The notes: generated from the sequence alone by a model not told the origin. Counted from the first letter of the stretch, positions 52,802 to 62,551 are shown. The stretch is 64,000 bases of DNA from Prevotella sp. ne3005 (GCF_900110085.1 NZ_FOCK01000002.1:124001-188000), one strand, 5' to 3'. A program made the numbers and translations.

Positions 52802-53719
52802 TCAACTGCTTCCTATATAGAGGAACACCATTCCCAACAACACCAGCGCCAAATCGACGACCTTCGCCTTCAGGTTACGCTCATGGAAGAACCATGCCCC
52901 GAAGAGGAAGCTCACAATCACGCTACCTCGTCGAATCATCGACACAATCGAGATCATCGCCTCGGGCAGACTCAGGGAATAGAAATACATAAAATCAGCC
53001 ATAGAGAGGAAAACACTCACCCCTAAGATCGACCACGACCAGTGGTACGGTGTCGTCTGCTCATGCTTCGGCCACCACAGCAGCCACAGCATAACGCCCA
53101 TCATCGCGCACTGGTAGATGTTATACCACGACTGCACCATCATACGATCCAGTCCAACACCCCCGTTCTCCACGGGCGCCATCAGATACTTGTCATAGAG
53201 CCCACTCACGGCTCCCAGCAGCGCCGCTCCCACAATCATATAGATCCAGTGGTCGTGCTTGAAGTCGATACCCTCCTTCTTGCCACTACGGCTCAGCATC
53301 AGAAACGACATCACAGCCATCAACACACCAATCCATTGCCACACGTTCAGTCGCTCACCAAAAAACAAGAGAGCACCCACCAACACCATCACAGGCCGCG
53401 TAGCGTTGATAGGCCCCACAATCGTCAGAGGCAGATGCTTCATGCCAAAGTAACCCAAAATCCAACTCGACAGCACGATGAACGCTTTCAGCAAGATATA
53501 TTTGTGCATTTCCCAGCCACCACTCGCTGTATACAAAATGGTGCCGTCGAGCACAGTCGTCGTACCGCTCAGAACGATAAACGGCAGAAAAATCAGACTC
53601 GAGAATAGCGTATTCAAAAACAAAACAGGAATCACCGCATTGCCCTTCAACGCTTGTTTCTTCAGAGAATCATAGCAGCCCAACAGAGCTGCAGACATAA
53701 AAGCTAGTATCAGCCACAT
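52802..53719 (-). CDS. EamA/DMT-family transporter
   Basis: About 305 residues with ten hydrophobic segments in two EamA repeats (FGMKHLPLTIVGPINATRPV; IRRGSVIVSFLFGAWFF). Drug/metabolite transporters export or import small metabolites; the substrate is unknown. ATG 53719 or GTG 53722, both touching the truA stop. It converges on tamB with 11 bases between stops. Confidence 0.9.
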   Translation of the reverse strand: MWLILAFMSAALLGCYDSLKKQALKGNAVIPVLFLNTLFSSLIFLPFIVLSGTTTVLDGTILYTASGGWEMHKYILLKAFIVLSSWILGYFGMKHLPLTIVGPINATRPVMVLVGALLFFGERLNVWQWIGVLMAVMSFLMLSRSGKKEGIDFKHDHWIYMIVGAALLGAVSGLYDKYLMAPVENGGVGLDRMMVQSWYNIYQCAMMGVMLWLLWWPKHEQTTPYHWSWSILGVSVFLSMADFMYFYSLSLPEAMISIVSMIRRGSVIVSFLFGAWFFHERNLKAKVVDLALVLLGMVFLYIGSS

Positions 53720-53721
53720 CA

Positions 53722-54450
53722 CTAATATTCTATTTTTTCAAGGAACAGCGCATTACCGGGCATGCTCTCGCCAGCCTCCGTGCGCCGCTTACCTTCTATC
53801 ACTTTACAAAAATCTACGAGTGAGAGTCGTCCACGACCCACATCGATCATCGTACCCACTACGGCCCGTACCATATTCCTCAGAAAACGGTTTGCTGTAA
53901 TACGGAAATACCATGTTGTTGGGGATGTCTGAACCCAGCGCGCTTCTGTAACGTGGCAGAGCGTGGTCTTCACATCAGCTCCCGCCTTGCAAAAAGCCCC
54001 GAAGTCGTCATAACCCGTCAGCAGCAGCCCTGCCTCGTTCATCTTCTGGAAGTCGAGTGGATAATGTAGCTCACACGAGTATGCCCTACAAAACGGATCT
54101 TTCGTCGTATGAATATAATAGTGATACGTGCGCGAGGTGGCCGAGAATCTCGCATGCATCTCCTCGCTGACAGGTTCCACTTTCTCTACCGCAATGTCAT
54201 AAGGCAGCAATCGGTTCAGCTTATATGTCAGCTGTGTGCAATCCAAGGCTCCGTCATAGTCGAAGTGCGCCACCATCATACGCGCATGTACCCCAGCGTC
54301 CGTACGACCTGCACCTGTCACACCTATCTCTTGGCGCAACAATGTCGACAACGCCCCTTGCAGTCTCGCCTGCACCGAATCGCCGTTGGGCTGTATCTGC
54401 CACCCATGGTAGCGTGTCCCATCATAGCTAAAAGTAACAAAATATCTCAT
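53722..54450 (-). CDS. truA: tRNA pseudouridine(38-40) synthase
   Basis: A 242-residue pseudouridine synthase. Catalytic Asp in GRTDAGVHA, start [16 protein letters not shown], later [14 protein letters not shown]. It lies 26 bases after DUF3467 and overlaps the transporter start. Confidence 0.97.
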   Translation of the reverse strand: MRYFVTFSYDGTRYHGWQIQPNGDSVQARLQGALSTLLRQEIGVTGAGRTDAGVHARMMVAHFDYDGALDCTQLTYKLNRLLPYDIAVEKVEPVSEEMHARFSATSRTYHYYIHTTKDPFCRAYSCELHYPLDFQKMNEAGLLLTGYDDFGAFCKAGADVKTTLCHVTEARWVQTSPTTWYFRITANRFLRNMVRAVVGTMIDVGRGRLSLVDFCKVIEGKRRTEAGESMPGNALFLEKIEY

Positions 54451-54476
54451 TTCCAGCTACAAAGAATCTCCCCTTT

Positions 54477-54794
54477 CTATGCTTCACCTTTAGGGAGTTC
54501 GAAAGGCGCGATGCCTTGGGGTTGTTGTTCAGGAATGCGGATGGGACCAAATGCATTTTCATAGCGCATGATATTCTCTTGAAGAGCACCAAGAAGACGT
54601 TTAGCGTGCTCAGGAGCAAGGATGACCCGACTCTTAACCTGGGCCTTGGCGACGCCTGGGAGGACGCGGGCAAAGTCGATGATGAAGTCACTACTTGAAT
54701 GGGTAATAATGGCGAAGTTGGCATATTCTCCCTGCGCCACATCCTGTGGAAGTTCCAGTTGCAGCCCTTGCTGCTGGTCGTTTTGTTCTTTCAT
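54477..54794 (-). CDS. DUF3467 protein
   Basis: A 105-residue protein with YANFAIITHSSSDFIIDFA and VKSRVILAPEHAKRLLGAL, the DUF3467 signature. Function unknown. It has a good promoter (54824-54854) and starts the DUF3467-truA-transporter unit. Confidence 0.9.
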   Translation of the reverse strand: MKEQNDQQQGLQLELPQDVAQGEYANFAIITHSSSDFIIDFARVLPGVAKAQVKSRVILAPEHAKRLLGALQENIMRYENAFGPIRIPEQQPQGIAPFELPKGEA

Positions 54795-54823
54795 ACCTAC
54801 TCTATTTATTCATAATTTGGGTG

Positions 54824-54854
54824 CAAAATTAGGGAAAAGTTTTTATTATCCAAA
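54824..54854 (-). promoter_or_regulatory. Promoter of DUF3467-truA unit
   Basis: TTTG (54854-54851), 19 bases, TAATTTTG (54831-54824) on the minus strand. Confidence 0.78.
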
Positions 54855-54870
54855 ATAAAACGTGTATAAT

Positions 54871-54901
54871 TTTGTATTTCGACAGAATTGCACTACCTTT
54901 G
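54871..54901 (+). promoter_or_regulatory. Promoter of the EFR1 gene, adjacent to the start codon
   Basis: TTTG (54871-54874), 19 bases, TACCTTTG (54894-54901). The ATG follows after 4 bases, so the mRNA is predicted to be leaderless or nearly so. Confidence 0.75.
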
Positions 54902-54905
54902 CAAT

Positions 54906-55691
54906 ATGATATTCTATTTTTCAGGTACAGGCAATACGCGCTGGGTAGCTGAGCAGATAGCCAAGGGCATCGGCGAGGCGTTGCTATCCATCCCCGACAT
55001 GATCAGGGAAGGACGCAATGAATTTGAGTTGCGCGAAGGGGAAAGAATCGGTTTTTGTTTTCCCACGCATGGGTGGCAAGTGCCAAGGATATGTAGGAAC
55101 TTTATCCGCCAGCTGTCACTGAAGAATAAAACAAGTACGACATTCTGCTGGGGACTTACCACCTGTGGAGACAATACAGGTGAGACAATGACTATTCTGA
55201 ATAAAGAATTACAAGCAATAGGACTACAGGCGGAAACGGTTTTCTCTGTGGTGATGCCTGAGAGTTACGTATGTCTGCCGTTTATGAAGACGGATCCTGA
55301 GGACCGCGAGCGTTGGAAGATTGAGAATGCGGAACGGCAGTTGTACCACATCATCAGTATCATCAAGGACTGCAAGAGAGGCATCGAGGAGCTGGAGAAA
55401 GGGGCCACTCCCCGACTCTACTCATACGTTATTGGTGCTTACTTCAATGCACGAATGGTTACAGACAAGAAATTCATGGTAGATCCGGATGTATGTATCC
55501 AGTGCGGCAAGTGCGCGAAAATATGCCCTGTGGACAACATAAAAGGTACACCGCCGAAATGGATTCATAACGGGAGGTGTACCTGTTGTCTGGCGTGCTA
55601 TCACTATTGTCCAACCCATGCGATTAATTACGGAAAAATCACAAGGAAACGAGGACAGTACTATTTCAATAAACGCGTGGACCAAAGATAG
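54906..55691 (+). CDS. EFR1-type flavodoxin/ferredoxin protein
   Basis: A 261-residue protein. Residues 1-150 are flavodoxin-like with the FMN loop FSGTGNTRWVAEQ. Residues 190-250 hold two 4Fe-4S motifs (CIQCGKCAKICP and CTCCLACYHYCP). A soluble electron carrier; partner unknown. The 3' end overlaps the converging YggS gene by 26 bases. Confidence 0.9.
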   Translation: MIFYFSGTGNTRWVAEQIAKGIGEALLSIPDMIREGRNEFELREGERIGFCFPTHGWQVPRICRNFIRQLSLKNKTSTTFCWGLTTCGDNTGETMTILNKELQAIGLQAETVFSVVMPESYVCLPFMKTDPEDRERWKIENAERQLYHIISIIKDCKRGIEELEKGATPRLYSYVIGAYFNARMVTDKKFMVDPDVCIQCGKCAKICPVDNIKGTPPKWIHNGRCTCCLACYHYCPTHAINYGKITRKRGQYYFNKRVDQR

Positions 55692-56346
55692 AGGTGCCAA
55701 TGCGCACCATTGTGGAGTGGGTATCGATGGCGATGAGATAGTCGTCGCTCATACCCCACGAGCGTTCACAGAAAGCATCATCATCGTTAAAATATTTCTC
55801 CTTAATTTCTACGAAGAAATCGGCAGCAGTCTGCATCTCGCGACGGATCTGGTCGCGGTTATCAGTGAGCGAGGCCATCATCATAAGACCACAAATCTGT
55901 ACGTGTTGCATCTCTTTCCATTCACCGTCTGCGAGAAGCTCACGACATGCATCAAGGGTAAGACCATATTTGGTGGCTTCTTCAGCGATATGGAGCTCAA
56001 GAAGCACCTTGACAACCCGACCACAACGTTCAGCCTGGCGATTAATCTCTTTTAGGAGCTTTAGAGAGTCAACAGCCTCTATCATAGACACATATGGAAC
56101 GATATACTTCACCTTGTTAGTCTGCAGGTGGCCAATAAAATGCCACTCAATATCCGAAGGTAGTGAATTATGTTTCTGACGGAGTTCCTGTTCGTGGCTC
56201 TCACCAAAGACACGCTGACCTTCCTCATAGGCGGCCATAATATACTCGTTGGGGTGATACTTGGAAATTGCCACAAGGCGTGTACCCTGTGGCAATGTGT
56301 CGAGTATTTGGTGCAAATGCCCTTTAACGTCGTACATAATTATCAT
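55666..56346 (-). CDS. YggS-family PLP homeostasis protein
   Basis: A 226-residue PLP-binding TIM-barrel protein. The PLP lysine is in LVAISKYHPNE; also FGESHEQELRQK, WHFIGHLQTNKVK. It buffers pyridoxal phosphate. ATG 56346 overlaps the DUF4494 stop (ATGA). Confidence 0.94.
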   Translation of the reverse strand: MIIMYDVKGHLHQILDTLPQGTRLVAISKYHPNEYIMAAYEEGQRVFGESHEQELRQKHNSLPSDIEWHFIGHLQTNKVKYIVPYVSMIEAVDSLKLLKEINRQAERCGRVVKVLLELHIAEEATKYGLTLDACRELLADGEWKEMQHVQICGLMMMASLTDNRDQIRREMQTAADFFVEIKEKYFNDDDAFCERSWGMSDDYLIAIDTHSTMVRIGTSIFGPRVY

Positions 56347-56792
56347 TTCTTTTCATGTTCATAGACATCCATAATGGTCGTCTCAGCAACGGAGGCGATG
56401 ACATAGTCAATCATAGTGCCGCCCATCACTTCTTCTATGTTCTTGACTGCGCCATTAAAAGTGCCTGCTTGCACGAGGTATGTAACAGCGGAACGTTTCT
56501 CTTTCTCAGTTTTCTCGTCGATGGTAATGAACTGAAGTTTGGCCTTAAACCAACGATCAGCCATTTCGTCATCGGAAAAGAAGATCTCCTTGTAGGCGGC
56601 CTTCTTGATGTCGGTTACATCGAATTCGCCACTGATATAGGATGACATTTCCTCTATGATGCGCTCCTCGGCCTCGCTGAAGCTGAGGGCATCGACGACA
56701 TATGCTTCTGTTACTTTCTTCTGCAAACCGTCTTCCATAACTTTTTCATAACGGATTTTGCACTCAAACCAAATTGCTGTTTTGCTTCTCAT
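56343..56792 (-). CDS. DUF4494 protein
   Basis: A 149-residue protein (IWFECKIRYEKVMEDG, VVDALSFSEAEERIIEEM, EIFFSDDEMADRWFKAKL) of the Bacteroidetes family DUF4494, function unknown. It lies between a pseudokinase gene (3 bases) and yggS (4-base overlap). Confidence 0.88.
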   Translation of the reverse strand: MRSKTAIWFECKIRYEKVMEDGLQKKVTEAYVVDALSFSEAEERIIEEMSSYISGEFDVTDIKKAAYKEIFFSDDEMADRWFKAKLQFITIDEKTEKEKRSAVTYLVQAGTFNGAVKNIEEVMGGTMIDYVIASVAETTIMDVYEHEKK

Positions 56793-56795
56793 TGT

Positions 56796-58115
56796 TTATT
56801 TCTTTTCTGTTGTATTTGTTGTCTTCTTATCTTCTTCAGCCTGCTTCTTGCGAATGCCAAGATAGTCCTTATCAAGTTCCTTCATCTTCTTGGTGGTAAG
56901 TTGGTCGATAATCTCCGAAGCAATACGTTGTGACTTCTCGTTACCGAGGTTAGCAGCTTTGGCCAGTTCGGCCTCTTTCTTGGCGAGTTCTTCGGTCACC
57001 GACTTACTACGCACCATGAAATCCTTCTCAGAAAGGTTCATTTTATCCTTATTGTAAATCTTTGAAAGGATAGCATCAGCCTCGCGTTGGAACTGTTTAC
57101 GGAAAATCTGTTCTGCCTTAGCCTGATATTCACGCATCTTGCGATCATCAACCCTTACAGAGTCGTTCTGCTGGGTACGCATACGGACAATGGAGTCGAT
57201 GGCAGCTGAGTCAAGATCGGCACCAAGACCAAAGAGTGTAGGATCATCGTCCATAAGGTCGTCGGGGATGGGTTCCTCTACAGGTTTTACGAACTCTACA
57301 TCGTCGGGGCTGGGTAACATGTAGAAATAGGCGCCCACGATGGAGAGAGCGATGATGACTGCAGCGATGCCCGTGATGACCGAACGACGCAGTACTTGAC
57401 GGGTGACAATGGCCTTGTAGAAGTCTGTCACCGAGGGATAGCGTTTGGAAGGATCTTCGTCGGTGGCTTTGGCAACAACGCTTTTCAGTTCAAGAGGCAA
57501 ACCTGCCGACTCATAAAGCCAGGCCAGAAAGCGACCTAAAGAGTAGACATCGCAACGGGCGTCGATCTTACCGCCATTGAGCACTTCGGGGGCAACAAAC
57601 TTTTCGTCGCCTTCCCATAGCACATCTTGCTCGAGTTTCTGGTAATAAGATCCGTGACAAAGCAGTCGCACAGTATTGTCGACCTTGCGCGCCAACACAT
57701 TGTCAGGGGCAAAGCAGACATGGAAGATGTCGTGGCTATTAAGTTCCTCAGTAAGCGTACAGAGATCCCGGATAGTATCATCGATAAAATTCTTCTTTGC
57801 CACAACAGCAGGATTCTCATTGATGAGTTGTGCGAATGAGATAAAGTGTCCCACTTCAACAGCAATAGCATAGACGCCATCATCACCCTCGTTAGGTTTG
57901 AAATGCAGTTGGTGGCGGTCGCGGATGTTCTCCATCGCTTCTGCCTCACTTCTGACGAATTTGCCGAAGGAGATATGATCGGCAACCTCATCGTGGAACT
58001 CGACAAAGTTAGAATACTTGCCATCAATAAGCCTTTTATAGAAAAAGCCGTAAGGCATGCGCATCTTCGTGGTCTGCCGTTTGTCACGGGTTTCCAATAA
58101 TTCCTCGAAATTCAC
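56796..58115 (-). CDS. Membrane-anchored pseudokinase
   Basis: A 439-residue protein starting with GTG. Residues 20-235 have a Hanks-type kinase layout in which key residues are lost: the catalytic loop reads HVCFAPDN (132-139) instead of HRDxKPxN, and the DFG site reads CHG (153-155). VAPEV (174-178) and DVYSLGRFLAWLY (189-201) are intact. A membrane helix spans about 246-266 and a helical charged C-terminal part (270-439, coiled-coil-like, KKQAEEDKK) follows, presumably in the periplasm. Catalysis is unlikely; a scaffold or sensor role is inferred. First gene of pseudokinase-DUF4494-yggS. Confidence 0.82.
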   Translation of the reverse strand: MNFEELLETRDKRQTTKMRMPYGFFYKRLIDGKYSNFVEFHDEVADHISFGKFVRSEAEAMENIRDRHQLHFKPNEGDDGVYAIAVEVGHFISFAQLINENPAVVAKKNFIDDTIRDLCTLTEELNSHDIFHVCFAPDNVLARKVDNTVRLLCHGSYYQKLEQDVLWEGDEKFVAPEVLNGGKIDARCDVYSLGRFLAWLYESAGLPLELKSVVAKATDEDPSKRYPSVTDFYKAIVTRQVLRRSVITGIAAVIIALSIVGAYFYMLPSPDDVEFVKPVEEPIPDDLMDDDPTLFGLGADLDSAAIDSIVRMRTQQNDSVRVDDRKMREYQAKAEQIFRKQFQREADAILSKIYNKDKMNLSEKDFMVRSKSVTEELAKKEAELAKAANLGNEKSQRIASEIIDQLTTKKMKELDKDYLGIRKKQAEEDKKTTNTTEKK

Positions 58116-58180
58116 CTTATAAACTACGATTTACTTATTTACCATTTATGATTTTCCCCTTTGAGGGAACAAAATCGATG

Positions 58181-58238
58181 CAAAGGTACACATTTTTTTT
58201 TAATTCGTACGTTTTTTCAGATTTTATGTGTACTTTTG
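58181..58238. promoter_or_regulatory. Divergent promoters: pseudokinase and aminotransferase
   Basis: Minus-strand TACCTTTG (58188-58181) faces the pseudokinase gene. Plus-strand TACTTTTG (58231-58238) faces the aminotransferase gene. No clear -33 boxes. Confidence 0.6.
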
Positions 58239-58291
58239 CACGCAAATTAGGAAATAGTAAATTGTAAATCGTCAAATTGTAAATCAAAACG

Positions 58292-59494
58292 ATGCCAGAA
58301 ATATCTGTCCGCGGCCTTGAGATGCCCGAATCACCTATACGAAAGCTGGCCCCATTGGCTGCAGCCGCCAAGAAACGGGGCACAAAGGTGTATCATCTGA
58401 ACATCGGCCAACCCGACCTTCCAACACCTCAAGTAGGACTTGACGCTCTAAAGCAGATTGACCGTGAAATCCTGGAGTATTCACCCTCACAAGGTTATCT
58501 TAGCTACCGCGAGAAATTGGTGGACTATTATGCTAAGTATAACATCAATGTGACGGCTGAGGATATCATCATTACCAGTGGCGGTTCGGAGGCAGTATTG
58601 TTTGCATTCCTGAGCTGTCTGAATCCTGGCGACGAAATTATCGTGCCCGAGCCTGCCTATGCCAATTATATGGCCTTTGCCATCTCGGCAGGTGCTAAGA
58701 TACGTACCATCGCTACCACTATCGAGGAGGGGTTCTCGCTGCCAAAAGTAGAGAAGTTTGAAGAACTCATCAACGAGCGCACAAGGGCCATCATGATATG
58801 CAACCCCAACAACCCGACAGGCTACCTCTACACTCGCCGCGAGATGAACCAGATACGCGACTTGGTAAAAAAGTACGATTTGTATCTCTTCTCCGACGAG
58901 GTATATCGTGAGTACATCTACACAGGGTCGCCATATATCTCAGCATGCCATTTGGAAGGTATCGAGCAGAACGTGATTTTGATTGACTCGGTGTCGAAGC
59001 GCTACTCGGAATGCGGAATCCGTATTGGTGCGCTGATTACGAAGAACACCGAGGTGAGAAAGGCTGTGATGAAGTTTTGCCAAGCCCGCCTTTCCCCTCC
59101 ACTCATCGGACAAATTGTGGCCGAGGCTTCACTGGATGCCCCAGAGGAATATTATCGTGATGTGTACGATGAATATGTGGAGCGTCGAAAGTGTCTGATC
59201 GATGGACTGAACCGCATCCCTGGTGTGTATTCGCCAATTCCGATGGGTGCCTTCTATACCGTTGCCAAGTTACCCGTAGACAATGCGGAGGAGTTCTGCC
59301 GCTGGTGTCTCTCCGAGTTCGAGTATGAGGGCGAAACAGTAATGATGGCACCAGCTGCAGGATTCTACACCACGCCGGGTGCAGGCATTAATCAGGTGCG
59401 TATCGCTTACGTCTTGAAGAAAGAGGACCTTGAGAGGGCACTCGTGGTTCTGCGTAAGGCATTAGAAGCTTATCCGGGTAGAGTGGATGATTGA
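58292..59494 (+). CDS. PLP-dependent class I aminotransferase
   Basis: A 400-residue fold-type I enzyme, aspartate aminotransferase-like: NIGQPDLPTPQVGLDAL, ICNPNNPTGYLY, FSDEVYREY, and the PLP lysine in SVSKRYSECGIRIG. Substrate not determined by sequence alone. The leader has GTAAATTGTAAATC repeats. Confidence 0.93.
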   Translation: MPEISVRGLEMPESPIRKLAPLAAAAKKRGTKVYHLNIGQPDLPTPQVGLDALKQIDREILEYSPSQGYLSYREKLVDYYAKYNINVTAEDIIITSGGSEAVLFAFLSCLNPGDEIIVPEPAYANYMAFAISAGAKIRTIATTIEEGFSLPKVEKFEELINERTRAIMICNPNNPTGYLYTRREMNQIRDLVKKYDLYLFSDEVYREYIYTGSPYISACHLEGIEQNVILIDSVSKRYSECGIRIGALITKNTEVRKAVMKFCQARLSPPLIGQIVAEASLDAPEEYYRDVYDEYVERRKCLIDGLNRIPGVYSPIPMGAFYTVAKLPVDNAEEFCRWCLSEFEYEGETVMMAPAAGFYTTPGAGINQVRIAYVLKKEDLERALVVLRKALEAYPGRVDD

Positions 59495-59511
59495 TTTATC
59501 AATATTGGAAA

Positions 59512-60759
59512 TTGAATCTACCTCTTTTCATAGCAAGAAAAATCTATAGTGATCAAGGCGACAAGCGAAAGGTGAGTCGCCCTGCCATACGTATAGCCAC
59601 CGTTGGTGTTGCCATTGGATTAGCGGTGATGATTGTCACCGTAAGCGTGGTACTAGGTTTCAAGCACAGCATCCGTGACAAGGTGGTGGGCTTCGGCAGT
59701 CATATCCAGATACATAACGTGATGACCTATAGTGGTGGCACACAGCATCCCATCTGCGTGGATGACAGTCTGACGAAGGCCATCAACGGCATCGAGGGAG
59801 TGGCTAATGCACAACGATTCACGATGACACAGGGCATTCTCAAGACTGATGACGATTTCCTTGGTGTGATGTTCAAAGGCATAGGTCCGGAATACAATAC
59901 AAGCTTTCTTAAAACGCACCTTATAGAGGGTGAAATACCCCAGTTCAGTGATTCGACAAGCCATTACCAGCTGCTTATTTCACAAATGATTGCCGACAAA
60001 TTAAGATTGAAGGCCGGAGACAAAGTATATGCCTATTTCATTGACGAGGGTGATGTCAGGACGCGCCGATATACTATTTGCGGCATTTACCAAACAAACA
60101 TGACACGCTTTGATGAGAATCTCTGCATAACCGACCTTTATACAGCTAACAAGCTGAATGGCTGGCAAAAGAAACAGGCAACAGGCGTGGAGGTTAACGT
60201 CAAGGACTTCGAGCACCTGGCGGATATTGAGGAAAGGTTTATCATCCGCATTAACCGCACCTCCGACAGCGAGGGCAACATCATGACGACTGAAACCATC
60301 TACGAGCTCTATCCGCAAGTATTCTCCTGGTTGGAGTTGCTTGATATCAACGTATGGATAATCCTTGTGCTAATGGTCTGTGTGGCGGGGTTTACGATGA
60401 TCAGCGGTCTGCTCATCATCATCCTCGAGCGCACACAAATGATTGGCACATTAAAAGCACTGGGTGCACGGAACAAAACTATCCGCAAGACATTTCTCTG
60501 GTTTTCTGTATTTATCATCAGCCAAGGACTACTTTGGGGTAACATTGTGGGTATCGGCATAGTACTTATCCAGCAGTATACAGGCATCATCCATCTTGAC
60601 CCTCGCACTTACTATGTAAGTGAGGCTCCAATGGAGTTAAACCTAACACTCATTGCACTCATTAATGTGACAACACTACTGATCTGTGTCTTCGTGCTTA
60701 TCGCACCGAGTTATCTCATTTCACATATCCACCCAGCAAAATCGATGAGATACGAATAA
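59512..60759 (+). CDS. FtsX-like ABC permease (LolC/E type)
   Basis: About 415 residues: a cytoplasmic start, membrane helix (VGVAIGLAVMIVTVSVVLGF), a large periplasmic domain, and three C-terminal helices with the FtsX core (TLKALGARNKTIRKTFLWF). Related to LolC/E lipoprotein-release permeases. There is no suitable ATG; TTG at 59512 (NLPLFIARKIYS follows) fits family N-termini, while TTG at 59491 overlaps the aminotransferase stop. The ATPase partner is not adjacent. Confidence 0.87.
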   Translation: MNLPLFIARKIYSDQGDKRKVSRPAIRIATVGVAIGLAVMIVTVSVVLGFKHSIRDKVVGFGSHIQIHNVMTYSGGTQHPICVDDSLTKAINGIEGVANAQRFTMTQGILKTDDDFLGVMFKGIGPEYNTSFLKTHLIEGEIPQFSDSTSHYQLLISQMIADKLRLKAGDKVYAYFIDEGDVRTRRYTICGIYQTNMTRFDENLCITDLYTANKLNGWQKKQATGVEVNVKDFEHLADIEERFIIRINRTSDSEGNIMTTETIYELYPQVFSWLELLDINVWIILVLMVCVAGFTMISGLLIIILERTQMIGTLKALGARNKTIRKTFLWFSVFIISQGLLWGNIVGIGIVLIQQYTGIIHLDPRTYYVSEAPMELNLTLIALINVTTLLICVFVLIAPSYLISHIHPAKSMRYE

Positions 60760-60813
60760 ATTTGTTCTATTTATCCACTATTCTTATATTTTTCGCTAAT
60801 AAAGATAAAAAAT

Positions 60814-60880
60814 TGCACATTTTTTTTTGAAATGTGCAGAAAATGATATACCTTTGCACAAAATTTAAAAATTTGTGCAA
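60814..60880 (+). promoter_or_regulatory. Promoter with two TGCACA inverted repeats before the acyl-CoA synthetases
   Basis: TTTG (60826-60829), 19 bases, TACCTTTG (60849-60856). TGCACATTT / AAATGTGCA (60814-60838) encloses the -33 box, and TTGCACAAA / TTTGTGCAA (60854-60880) covers the -7 box and start site. Both share the TGCACA half-site. Confidence 0.72.
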
Positions 60881-60886
60881 TTTTAG

Positions 60887-62545
60887 ATGGAAACTATTAG
60901 CAGTTTTAATGCTTTAATCCAGAATGCCATCGTGGAGAACTGGAATGAAGATGCGCTTACCGACTATCAGGGCATCACACTTCAGTTCCATGATGTAGCA
61001 CGCAAAATCGAGAAAGTACATATATTATTCGAGAACAGCGGTGTATTGAAGGGTGACAAGATTGCCATCTGCGGTCGTAACTCTGCCCACTGGGCCGTTG
61101 CCTTTCTGGCTACGCTGACCTATGGTGCGGTGGCTGTACCCATCCTGCATGAGTTCAACGGCGAGCAAATCCAGAACATTGTGAACCACTCTGGTTCAAA
61201 ATTGCTCTTTATTGGTGACTTTGCTGTGAAGACCATCGATCCAGAGGCTATGCCTGATCTCGAGGCCATTATCAACATTCCCGATTTTTCGCTGATGCTC
61301 TCACGTTCAGATAAGGTTACGTACGCACGCGAACATCTTAATATGATGTTTGGCAGCAAGTACCCGAAAGCTTTCCGTGCAGAACACGTCAGCTATCATA
61401 TCGACGACCCCGAGGAGTTAGCACTTATCAACTATACTAGCGGTACAACTGGCCACTCAAAGGGTGTGATGCTACCCTACCGTACGTTGTGGAGTAATGT
61501 GGAGTTTATCATCCGCATCCTGGGCCGTCAGGTTAAGGCTGGGGATAATATGTTGAGCATTCTGCCGATGGCCCATATGTATGGAATGGCCGTTGAGTTC
61601 CTCTTTGGCTTCTGCAATGGCTGTCACCTATTCTTCCTGACGCGACTGCCGAGTCCTGCGATTATCGCGAAAGCCTTTGCCGAAGTGAAACCCGCTGTAA
61701 TCATCACTGTACCACTGATTATCGAAAAGATTATCCGTAAGAAAGTATTCCCCAAGATTCAGAACAACCGTATGCGCCTGCTCTTGCAGATGCCTATTGT
61801 GAACAAGAAGGTCAAGGAACGCATCTGTCAGGAGGTCATCAATGCTTTCGGTGGCAAGATGTACGAGGTTATTGTGGGTGGTGCAGCCTTGTCGAAAGAA
61901 GTAGAAGAGTTCCTGCTCTCCATCAACTTTCCCATTACCGTGGGTTATGGTACCACCGAGTGTGCACCGCTCATCTCTTTCTGCGACTATCACGATTTCG
62001 TCAGTGGTTCTTGTGGCCAACCCGTCGACCGTATGGAAGTGAAGATTCTGAGTCGCGACCCTCAGAACATTGCTGGTGAGATTGTAACCAAGGGGACAAA
62101 TATGATGACGGGGTATTACCTGAACGAGGAGGCTACCCGCGAGGCTATTGACGAGGAAGGCTGGTATCACACCGGCGACCTTGGCACGATGTCGGAGGAT
62201 GGACATATCTTCATCCGTGGACGCCTGAAGAATATGTTATTGGGAGCCAACGGTCAGAACGTGTATCCAGAGGAAATTGAGGACAAGCTTAACACGATGG
62301 CAATGGTATCGGAAAGCATCGTGGTACAGAAGGACGACAAGCTCGTGGCACTCGTTTATCCCGACAAGGACGAGGTTGTAAGCTTCAGTCAACAAGAGTT
62401 GGAGAACATCATGGAACAGAACCGCAAAGAACTGAACGAGCAATTGCCTGTCTACAGTCGCATCTCGGCGATTATCCTCCACAAAGAGGAGTTTGCCAAG
62501 ACGCCTAAAAAAAGTATCAAACGCTACTTATATCAGAATATCTAA
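60887..62545 (+). CDS. AMP-forming acyl-CoA synthetase, copy 1
   Basis: A 552-residue ANL-superfamily enzyme: P-loop YTSGTTGHSKGVML, VGYGTTECAPL, YHTGDLGTM and the lysine in KTPKKSIKRYL. Likely a long-chain fatty acid-CoA or acyl-ACP ligase; the exact substrate is unknown. It is followed 6 bases later by a close paralogue. Confidence 0.92.
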   Translation: METISSFNALIQNAIVENWNEDALTDYQGITLQFHDVARKIEKVHILFENSGVLKGDKIAICGRNSAHWAVAFLATLTYGAVAVPILHEFNGEQIQNIVNHSGSKLLFIGDFAVKTIDPEAMPDLEAIINIPDFSLMLSRSDKVTYAREHLNMMFGSKYPKAFRAEHVSYHIDDPEELALINYTSGTTGHSKGVMLPYRTLWSNVEFIIRILGRQVKAGDNMLSILPMAHMYGMAVEFLFGFCNGCHLFFLTRLPSPAIIAKAFAEVKPAVIITVPLIIEKIIRKKVFPKIQNNRMRLLLQMPIVNKKVKERICQEVINAFGGKMYEVIVGGAALSKEVEEFLLSINFPITVGYGTTECAPLISFCDYHDFVSGSCGQPVDRMEVKILSRDPQNIAGEIVTKGTNMMTGYYLNEEATREAIDEEGWYHTGDLGTMSEDGHIFIRGRLKNMLLGANGQNVYPEEIEDKLNTMAMVSESIVVQKDDKLVALVYPDKDEVVSFSQQELENIMEQNRKELNEQLPVYSRISAIILHKEEFAKTPKKSIKRYLYQNI

Positions 62546-62551
62546 TCGATT

